11,301 bases of DNA, from positions 1 to 11,301 of the forward strand of contig CAZDPJ010000035.1 of assembly GCA_964507405.1 (NCBI GenBank), in the 5' to 3' direction. Made by a program: the position numbers and the translations under genes. The notes under the pieces are model-generated. The model ran no database searches and was not told where the DNA came from. It saw only the letters and a list, made by a program, of their open reading frames with translations. Source of the stretch: UMGS75 sp964507405 (GTDB lineage: Bacteria; Bacillota_I; Bacilli_A; ML615J-28; CAG-313). Shown here in pieces: positions 6,450 to 11,301 of the stretch. Positions within the stretch are counted from its first letter, which is position 1. Every line of letters begins with the position of its first letter.

Positions 6450-6975
6450 AGACGGGCTTGCAATCTTTACAGCTTTGGAAAAGATAGCACCTGATTTAAA
6501 GCTGTTTACTTTAGAAGATGGAAACAATTTAGATTTGCTTTTTAATTCAATGTATTCTGAACGAACTTTAACAAGTACAGATAGAACTAATGAACAATAT
6601 GCAAATCTGATTAAATCCCTTTTCGCTAAAAAGTGGGACGGTGCTTTTGATTTGTTCGATAGCGCAAATCTTGCGATTAGCAGTTTAGGGGTATCAGATA
6701 CACGAACTGAAACAGTACAGGAAAAAATAAAAGATGATACTTTAAATATTAATCAAGTATCGGCTTTTAACGTGGATGATTTTACAAACGACAATCAAAA
6801 TAATTCCACATATAACAGGATAAGGGATGAAACCAAAACGACCGATAATAAAAACATGCAAATAAATAACTTTTCTGTTTCATGGGAATACTTGCAAAAA
6901 AATTATATTGAAGATATAATTTTTAATGATGTAGTCACTCACATAACATTAAGAGTGTATGACAAGGAGGATTAG
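6430..6975 (+). CDS. Probable head-tail connector / lower collar protein (gp11-like), 181 aa
   Basis: The ATG at 6430 is preceded by GAGGAG (6414-6419) inside the end of the portal gene; an in-frame ATG at 6382 lacks such a site. The gene lies between portal and major capsid genes. The N-terminal 90 residues are helical (TALEKIAPDLKLFTLEDG, NLIKSLFAKKWDGAFDLF). The middle is polar and rich in Thr, Asn and Asp, with NQVSAFNVDDFTND (near 109-122), a pattern I associate with lower-collar/connector proteins of small podoviruses. The C-terminus has aromatic-rich helical segments. The main alternative is the scaffolding protein, which in phi29 lies directly upstream of the capsid gene; no other candidate for scaffold exists in this genome. 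The last part of the gene also contains a promoter-like sequence for the capsid gene. Confidence 0.45.
   Translation: MIKIKNKDGLAIFTALEKIAPDLKLFTLEDGNNLDLLFNSMYSERTLTSTDRTNEQYANLIKSLFAKKWDGAFDLFDSANLAISSLGVSDTRTETVQEKIKDDTLNINQVSAFNVDDFTNDNQNNSTYNRIRDETKTTDNKNMQINNFSVSWEYLQKNYIEDIIFNDVVTHITLRVYDKED
6892..6920 (+). promoter_or_regulatory. Candidate promoter for the major capsid gene
   Basis: TTGCAA (6892-6897), a 17-base spacer, and a perfect TATAAT (6915-6920) lie within the end of the preceding gene. Transcription would start near 6927, about 50 bases before the capsid start codon. In an AT-rich genome such matches arise by chance, but the optimal spacer, and the terminator just after the capsid gene, make a separate capsid transcript plausible. 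Confidence 0.45.
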
Positions 6976-6977
6976 AA

Positions 6978-8150
6978 ATGAAAGTAAATCAGATTTACGA
7001 AATTATTAACTCAATAACAAATGAGGTCACGGGCAAATCGGATATTGTAGCGGAAGATTTGAGCAATATTGTTGATGTTGGAAAAGAAATATTTGAAGCA
7101 ACCGCGGTAGACAATTACGTCAAATCGCTTGTAAACCATATCGGTAAAGTTATCTTCGTAAACCGTGAGTATAAGGGTACTGCCCCAACTGTACTTATGG
7201 ACAGTTGGGAATATGGGAGCGTACTTGAAAAAATTCAGTGTGAGATCCCGGAAGCGGTGCAGAATGACACATGGAATTTAACGGATGGCACAAGCTACGA
7301 TGTAAATGTATTCCATGCGCCTAAAGTTTCGGCAAAATTCTATAACAATAAATCGACTTTCGAAATACCCATGAGTTTTACCGAAATGCAAGTAAAAGAA
7401 AGTTTTTCGGACGTCACGCAGTTAAACGGCTTTATGTCAATGATTTATAGTGCAATTTCTCGTTCAATGTCAATCAAAACAGACAGCATGATAATGAGAA
7501 CTATAAACAACATGACAGCGCAAACCATTGCTAATGAGTTTTCGGGCGTGTCTGATGGCAATTACAGCGCAAGCGATAGCCCTAAGGCAATAAACCTTTT
7601 GAAGCGATACAATACAGCAAATAACACGTCATTGACGGCAAAACAGGCGGTTAGCAATCCCGACTTTATCCGATATGCAAGCTTTGAAATGGCATTGACG
7701 GTTGACAGGATGAAAAAAATGTCAACGCTGTTTAATATAGGCGGCAAAGAACGTTTTACGCCTAACGACCTGTTACATATTGTAATGTTGTCTGATTTTC
7801 AGAAAGCAAGTGAAGTATATCTACAATCGGATACTTATCATGATACGCTTGTAAAACTGCCTAATAGTGAGACAATCCCGTTTTGGCAAGGAAGCGGCAA
7901 AACATATGACTTTGATACCGTATCAAAGATTAATGTTACCACAAACGGCGGCGATACTTCAAAGAATGTCACAATAAGCGGTGTGTTAGCTGTATTTTTC
8001 GACCGTGACAGTTTAGGAGTATGCAATTATAACGAACGTGTCACGACAAACTACAATGCAAAGGGTGAGTTTTTCAATAATTATTATAAATATGACTGTG
8101 GCTATTTCAACGATAGCAACGAAAACTTTGTGGTTTTCTTTGTAGCGTGA
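6978..8150 (+). CDS. Major capsid protein (phi29 gp8-like)
   Basis: Main shell protein of the head, expected to have the HK97 fold. It is 390 residues, mixed alpha/beta, without membrane segments or catalytic motifs. An N-terminal helical region (residues 1-60) is followed by strands and loops (FVNREYKGTAPTVLMDSWEY), a long spine-like helix region (SFTEMQVKESFSDV onward to about residue 180) and a C-terminal beta domain ending NENFVVFFVA. It is preceded by the best ribosome binding site in the genome (AAGGAGG, 6964-6970), a candidate promoter at 6892-6920, and is followed by a terminator at 8180. Its codons are visibly richer in G and C than those of its neighbours (for example GGC, GCG, CGT), as expected for a highly expressed gene. 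Size, position before the tail genes and expression signals support the call. Confidence 0.85.
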   Translation: MKVNQIYEIINSITNEVTGKSDIVAEDLSNIVDVGKEIFEATAVDNYVKSLVNHIGKVIFVNREYKGTAPTVLMDSWEYGSVLEKIQCEIPEAVQNDTWNLTDGTSYDVNVFHAPKVSAKFYNNKSTFEIPMSFTEMQVKESFSDVTQLNGFMSMIYSAISRSMSIKTDSMIMRTINNMTAQTIANEFSGVSDGNYSASDSPKAINLLKRYNTANNTSLTAKQAVSNPDFIRYASFEMALTVDRMKKMSTLFNIGGKERFTPNDLLHIVMLSDFQKASEVYLQSDTYHDTLVKLPNSETIPFWQGSGKTYDFDTVSKINVTTNGGDTSKNVTISGVLAVFFDRDSLGVCNYNERVTTNYNAKGEFFNNYYKYDCGYFNDSNENFVVFFVA

Positions 8151-8179
8151 TTTACAGCGTCAACATGATGTAGTATTAT
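8151..8179 (+). promoter_or_regulatory. Candidate promoter for the tail/lysis operon
   Basis: TTTACA (8151-8156, five of six to consensus), a 17-base spacer, then TATTAT (8174-8179, five of six). It begins at the first base after the capsid stop codon. Transcription would start near 8186, inside the left arm of the terminator hairpin at 8180-8212. Transcripts from here would therefore lack a complete hairpin and read on into the tail genes. Confidence 0.5.
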
Positions 8180-8218
8180 TACAGGTGTGTGGCTTAATGT
8201 TACACACCTGTATTTGTT
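8180..8218 (+). terminator. Rho-independent terminator after the capsid gene
   Basis: An 11-base perfect stem, TACAGGTGTGT (8180-8190) with ACACACCTGTA (8202-8212), 11-base loop, followed by the T-rich tail TTTGTT. It would end, at least in part, the capsid transcript and keep tail genes at a lower level. Confidence 0.8.
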
Positions 8219-8232
8219 TATAGGGGTATAAA

Positions 8233-8676
8233 ATGGATATTAAATTATATAAAAACCATTCAAGCGATAATGTACTAGAAAAGCAGATTACAGAAATATC
8301 TGTTTTATCAGATTGCAAAATAAAAACGACCGAGAATATAATAAATATAAATGTTATATTGAAAACAGATATTTCAATTCTTGAATGTAATTATATTTTC
8401 TTATCTGAACTTAATAAATATTATTTTGTTCGTAATGTACAAGTTACGCCTAATAATATTTATAATTTGTCTTGTGAGTTAGATGTTTTATATACATACC
8501 GAGAAATAATAAAAAAGTTAAATGCCGTATGTATTGAAACTTCAACTTTTGATGATTATCTACAATCTAACACTTACGATATTCTATCTACATTAACAAA
8601 CAAAAGTGTCATAGTGCCGTTTGATAAATCTGTAAATGATGTTTTAACTGTTACTATGGGAGATATAAGAAAATGA
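8233..8676 (+). CDS. Tail knob / distal tail protein, N-terminal part (gp9-like), 147 aa
   Basis: The pattern of this protein matches the first 150 or so residues of phi29 gp9-type tail knob proteins. Strand NVILKTDI is followed by CNYIFLSELNKYYFVRNVQV, then ELDVLYTYREIIKKLNAVCIE; in gp9 the equivalent parts read LRLDLLY, NKWFYAFVTELEY and FEIDVLQTW. In phi29 this region is the N-terminus of one polypeptide of about 600 residues, but here it is a separate gene ending in an ATGA overlap with the next gene. The ribosome binding site is AGGGG, just before the ATG. The stop is a clean TGA with no sign of a decayed continuation, so I treat it as a real split and not a broken gene. Function: part of the tail tube/knob that contacts the cell and conducts DNA. 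Confidence 0.6.
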   Translation: MDIKLYKNHSSDNVLEKQITEISVLSDCKIKTTENIININVILKTDISILECNYIFLSELNKYYFVRNVQVTPNNIYNLSCELDVLYTYREIIKKLNAVCIETSTFDDYLQSNTYDILSTLTNKSVIVPFDKSVNDVLTVTMGDIRK

Positions 8677-10442
8677 GTGTATGTTTTTATAATCATGCTT
8701 TGACTTATACAGAGAATAAGGGCATTAACGTTCAAATGTTAATGACATTCAATACTTCAACTAAAAATACACCGCTGTTAATTTCAGATAATGCACCGTC
8801 ACGAACTAACAGCAATAGTTATGTGAACTTTACTGATAACGATATAAGGAATTATAAAGAGTGTACTGTTAAAATAATCAGCGGCTTAGAGTATCTTAAA
8901 GAAAGTAAAAAAGTTACTGATTTATTCCTATATCGTTCAAATAATAGGAGTGGGACGCTATACAATAATACGGCTGGTAGATATACATATACTACAAACT
9001 GGCTTAATGATGTTTCGAATACCGTTGAAGCAAATAAGTTATATTTTGATAGTACAGGCACTTGCAAAATTCCCACGGGTTTAGACGACTGGCAACAAGT
9101 TTTTATCATAGTAGATAATTCATTTTTAAAAAACTACTTTGATAAAAACGCTAAACCTGTTACCGAGATTGTCACGCCTTCTATATCAGCAAATAATGCG
9201 ACCGTAACAATTACAAAAGATAATACACCTGTTACATCATTCAATAGCGGCGATACCGTTTCAATAGATATAAAACCGGATGATAATTATCAGCTATCAG
9301 CTTTAACTATTGAATACTTTAACGAAACAGGTGAGAAGCAGAGTTATAGCGACTTCAATAATCTACCTGTTACAATTGCCTGTTATAATCAATTAAATAT
9401 AGTAGCATCTACCACACAAACAATATCAAGTTATCAATTCACATATAAAGCAGTTAACTGTACTGTAAAGACAACTATAAACGGAATTGAAAAAGATACT
9501 TATAATTTAGGAGATACTGTTACAGCCGAGATAATAGCAGACTTTAATAACTTTGCTTATGATAATACAACTGCTTATGTGGATTGCACGGAATATGGAT
9601 TATCAGAACTTCGTTACTTCAATAAAGCAACTAATAAATGCACGTTCATAGCAAATAACACGAATGTTACAATATATGCACGGCTATATTTACTTGTGAA
9701 AAATGATTTTATAAGAAATTATATTGTAACAAATAAGGATATGACTGCTTTGGCACAATGTAGATTTTCTTACTTATCTCAAACAAGTAGCGGCGAAAAC
9801 GGTTTTTTATCAGATTTAGCGACTTATGCAATAAACTTCAAAAGATTTTATTGCTCAATTCCTTTTATAGGAAGTGAGTTAATGAAAATCGGCTATTATC
9901 AAGTTAGCGGCACGGATTGCAAAGTTTGTGACGAACTGCAATTTAGTTTAGATGATTTTGTTGTTGAGATACCGAAAATCTATAATAACCGCTTAGATTT
10001 TGACAGTACAATAAAAATCTTTTTGCCGTTTATCGGATTGCAGAACTTAGATACAAAACTGTATATGAATGAACGTGTCATTGTGCGTTATAGGATTGAT
10101 ATTATCAGCGGCGAATGTATCGCAAATCTGATTAACTCGCACAATATTATATTAGATACGTTTACCGGAAAAATAGCTATTGAAATACCCTTTAATGTGG
10201 ATAAAACATATTTGAATATATCCACAAATAACAATGCACTTTTGCAGGGTGATATAATAGCGACTACTTTTAACAATAATTTGTTAAATAAAGCATATAC
10301 TTCAAATATAAATAAGTTTTGCACTATAGGAGATTTGACAGGGTTTAACAGATTTGATTTTCCTGTAATGGATAATATAGAACTTCAATCTGAAATAAAA
10401 GACTTAATAAAACAAAAATTGAGTGAGGGTATAATATTATGA
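8673..10442 (+). CDS. Tail knob / distal tail protein, main part, with two Ig-like inserts, 589 aa
   Basis: It starts on the ATGA that ends the preceding gene and seems to continue it. Residues 1-160 and 345-589 are beta-rich with gp9-like features, for example KIFLPFIGLQNLDTKLYM (448-465) and VRYRIDIISGECIANLI (471-487). The middle, residues about 174-246 and 256-338, looks like two tandem Ig-like modules: each has a G-D-T-V turn (NSGDTVSIDIKPDDNYQLS at 191-209; NLGDTVTAEII at 278-288), as in bacterial Ig-like/InlB-B-type repeats. A short similar segment, FIIVDNSFLKNYF (144-156) and YLLVKNDFIRNYI (339-351), flanks the insert. No separate receptor-binding protein is evident, so the insert may do the host binding. 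Ribosome binding site GGGAGAT upstream. Confidence 0.68.
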   Translation: MSVCFYNHALTYTENKGINVQMLMTFNTSTKNTPLLISDNAPSRTNSNSYVNFTDNDIRNYKECTVKIISGLEYLKESKKVTDLFLYRSNNRSGTLYNNTAGRYTYTTNWLNDVSNTVEANKLYFDSTGTCKIPTGLDDWQQVFIIVDNSFLKNYFDKNAKPVTEIVTPSISANNATVTITKDNTPVTSFNSGDTVSIDIKPDDNYQLSALTIEYFNETGEKQSYSDFNNLPVTIACYNQLNIVASTTQTISSYQFTYKAVNCTVKTTINGIEKDTYNLGDTVTAEIIADFNNFAYDNTTAYVDCTEYGLSELRYFNKATNKCTFIANNTNVTIYARLYLLVKNDFIRNYIVTNKDMTALAQCRFSYLSQTSSGENGFLSDLATYAINFKRFYCSIPFIGSELMKIGYYQVSGTDCKVCDELQFSLDDFVVEIPKIYNNRLDFDSTIKIFLPFIGLQNLDTKLYMNERVIVRYRIDIISGECIANLINSHNIILDTFTGKIAIEIPFNVDKTYLNISTNNNALLQGDIIATTFNNNLLNKAYTSNINKFCTIGDLTGFNRFDFPVMDNIELQSEIKDLIKQKLSEGIIL

Positions 10443-11050
10443 GTAAAGTTAATGAATATGTAAAAAAGATTACTTCAATAGCTAAAGACAATAAACACGG
10501 CTATTCACAAAAAAACCGCTTAGGCAATCCCGATTTTGATTGTAGCAGTTTAGTTATATATTGCGTTGATAGTTGTGACATTCCGGTTAAATCACACGGG
10601 GCAAGTTATACGGGCAATATGTACGGCGCATTTATTAAAAGCGGCTTTATTGATGTTACTAAGTCAATAAACCTTATTACAGGTGACGGGCTTATCAGCG
10701 GCGATATATTATTGACACCTTATAAGCATACTGAAATTTATACAGGAAAAGGCAATATAACAGGTGCACGGCGTGATTATGACGGTAAAACGGGAGATAG
10801 TACAGGAAAAGAGATAGAAACGCACAAATATAAAAATTATCCGTGGAAGTATGTATTGCGTTATGTGGAAAATAATAACGGTGCTGATTTGCCTATTGAT
10901 AGAAGCCGTGACGATAATATTAATGTTTTGGTAAATGACATTATATCCGGCAAATATGGTAACGGTGCTAAGAGAAAACAGACAATAGAAGCTATGGGTT
11001 ACTGCTACAAAGATATACAGACTATTGTTAACAGGAAACTAAAGAAATGA
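10439..11050 (+). CDS. Endolysin: NlpC/P60- or Amidase_5-like peptidase with CW_7 wall-binding domain
   Basis: Degrades host peptidoglycan at the end of infection. The N-terminal domain (residues 1-145) has a catalytic Cys in FDCSSLV (C35) and a likely catalytic His in KHTEIYTG (H97), the pattern of NlpC/P60 and of the related phage Amidase_5 group; the third polar residue is not clear. A short linker (about 146-158) leads to a C-terminal CW_7 (Cpl-7) module (159-201): VLVNDIISGKYGNGAKRKQ and then AMGYCYKDIQTIVNRKL follow the family pattern of V-I-x-G-x-W/Y-G-N-G and A-G-Y-x-Y-x-x-V/I-Q-x-x-V-N. One copy is present, while Cpl-7 itself has three. There is no signal peptide, so a holin is required. 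The gene overlaps the tail gene by ATGA. Confidence 0.88.
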   Translation: MSKVNEYVKKITSIAKDNKHGYSQKNRLGNPDFDCSSLVIYCVDSCDIPVKSHGASYTGNMYGAFIKSGFIDVTKSINLITGDGLISGDILLTPYKHTEIYTGKGNITGARRDYDGKTGDSTGKEIETHKYKNYPWKYVLRYVENNNGADLPIDRSRDDNINVLVNDIISGKYGNGAKRKQTIEAMGYCYKDIQTIVNRKLKK

Positions 11051-11145
11051 GGTTGATTTTGTGCCTTGCCACTCTTATAACTACAATAGCCCTTTTTACG
11101 GGTCTAGCATTAATTGTAACGGCTTTTAATGACTTCTTTGATTAA
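11047..11145 (+). CDS. 32-residue membrane peptide, possible second lysis protein
   Basis: ATG AGG starts on the last four bases of the endolysin gene (ATGA, 11047-11050), the same coupling seen at most other junctions in the genome. The peptide runs from MRLILCLATL to VTAFNDFFD with a hydrophobic core over residues about 3-26, one basic residue at the N-terminus and acidic residues at the C-terminus. This is the shape of a single-span membrane peptide. Its place right after the lysin suggests a holin, antiholin or other lysis aid. It is too short to identify by family and could be a chance reading frame; the overlap and the composition argue for it being real. Confidence 0.55.
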   Translation: MRLILCLATLITTIALFTGLALIVTAFNDFFD

Positions 11146-11162
11146 ATATACCATGAATTAAT

Positions 11163-11186
11163 TAGAAGCTGTTACAGAGCTTGCTA
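11163..11186. other. Hairpin near right end
   Basis: TAGAAGCT (11163-11170) pairs with AGCTT-G-CTA (11178-11186): eight pairs with one bulged G and a seven-base loop, GTTACAG. It could be part of a structured RNA or a weak transcript end; there is no U-tract. Confidence 0.4.
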
Positions 11187-11202
11187 GACACCTTATTACA
11201 CG

Positions 11203-11225
11203 CTTTAAAGTGCTAAAGTATTGTA
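11203..11225 (+). repeat. Subterminal direct repeat, right copy
   Basis: Second copy of the CTTTAA-N4-CTAAAG-N-ATTGTA pattern, in the same orientation as the left copy and therefore not an extension of the inverted terminal repeat. It lies 21 bases inside the right terminal repeat. Confidence 0.45.
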
Positions 11226-11246
11226 CTCATATCTATACAATTTATA

Positions 11247-11301
11247 TTTGTTTCATGTGAAACACTAGATTGTGCCTATCTTGATACAATCTTAAAATAA
11301 A
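11247..11301. repeat. Right inverted terminal repeat / replication origin
   Basis: Exact inverted copy of bases 1-55, closing the genome at its right end. The presence of both copies suggests that the window is a complete linear genome and not a fragment. It carries the mirror copy of the parS-like palindrome at 11249-11264. Confidence 0.93.
11249..11264. promoter_or_regulatory. parS-like palindrome in right terminal repeat
   Basis: Mirror copy of the left-end site, reading TGTTTCATGTGAAACA on the + strand, again one central base away from the parS consensus. Together the two copies place one near-parS site within 55 bases of each end of the genome. Confidence 0.55.

Larger units (their letters stand above)
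11146..11246 (+). other. Right-end non-coding region with hairpin
   Basis: About 100 bases with no gene. It holds a hairpin at 11163-11186 and the second copy of the subterminal motif at 11203-11225. No T-run follows the hairpin, so it is not a clear terminator of the late operon. Phi29-type packaging motors use a structured RNA (pRNA) coded near a genome end; this stretch or 56-202 would be where to look, but I cannot show one. Confidence 0.4.

Noticed and set aside
6137..6463. Open frame on the - strand with a repeated Ser/Ala-rich protein
   Set aside because: It is the antisense reading of the portal's 69-base tandem repeat; the repeat length being a multiple of three keeps all frames open. 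It has no ribosome binding site of its own and lies wholly opposite a well supported gene.
6871..6886. Fourth parS-like site (TGTTTCATGGGAATAC)
   Set aside because: Only the left arm fits; the right arm is degraded (about 11 of 16 to consensus), and it lies in a coding region.
11080..11105. Terminator-like CCC/GGG hairpin within the small right-end gene
   Set aside because: The stem has only three clear GC pairs and no T-run follows.
1..11301. Integrase, repressor, tRNA genes or insertion elements
   Set aside because: I found no tyrosine or serine recombinase motifs, helix-turn-helix repressor, tRNA-like cloverleaf or transposase, so there is no sign of lysogeny or mobile elements.
1..11301. 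Mycoplasma-type code (TGA read as Trp)
   Set aside because: TGA ends several genes in ATGA overlaps with the next start, and Trp is coded by TGG in the conserved proteins.

Overview
The window looks like one complete, very small linear phage genome. Its outermost 55 bases (1-55) recur exactly, inverted, as the last 55 (11247-11301). Just inside the left end are genes for a probable terminal protein and a protein-primed family B DNA polymerase. A phi29-type packaging ATPase, portal, major capsid protein, tail-knob proteins and an endolysin follow. All genes are on the + strand, and most are separated by a few bases or overlap as ATGA. This fits a podovirus of the phi29-like lineage. At about 11.3 kb it would be among the smallest autonomous tailed phages. 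The host is probably a low-GC Gram-positive (Firmicutes, perhaps a gut clostridium). Support: AT-rich sequence, strong AAGGAGG-type ribosome binding sites, a CW_7-type cell-wall binding module in the lysin, and Firmicutes-like promoters. TGA is used as stop and TGG for Trp, which argues against Mycoplasma or Spiroplasma.

Layout. 1-55: left inverted terminal repeat (replication origin) with a parS-like palindrome. 56-202: early promoter and leader. 203-1243: three small early genes (two unknown, one possible ssDNA-binding protein). 1244-1327: a second parS-like palindrome, then a strong terminator. 1328-3993: replication pair (terminal protein, DNA polymerase). 3990-5099: packaging ATPase. 5089-5277: holin-like protein. 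5274-6449: portal with an acidic tandem-repeat tail. 6430-6975: probable connector/lower-collar protein. 6978-8150: major capsid protein, with its own candidate promoter upstream and a terminator downstream. 8233-10442: tail knob, split into two overlapping genes; the second carries two inserted Ig-like modules. 10439-11050: endolysin. 11047-11145: a 32-residue membrane peptide. 11146-11246: short non-coding stretch with a hairpin. 11247-11301: right terminal repeat.

How it works together. The terminal protein would prime replication by the polymerase from each terminal repeat; both 5' ends read TTT, suiting a sliding-back start. Capsid, portal and connector form the head and neck, and the ATPase packages the DNA. 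The tail-knob pair forms the tail tip and, through its Ig-like insert, may bind the host. Lysis needs a holin (5089-5277 or 11047-11145) to release the endolysin, which has no signal peptide. Everything is transcribed left to right, so control probably rests on promoters and terminators. Two terminators (after the early genes and after the capsid gene) each carry a promoter-like sequence whose predicted start lies inside the hairpin.

The most interesting observations are the parS-like palindromes in both terminal repeats and at the early/replication boundary, the split tail knob with Ig-like insert, the recent acidic repeats of the portal, and the promoter-in-terminator arrangement. Assignments rest on reading motifs by eye; no database search was run.
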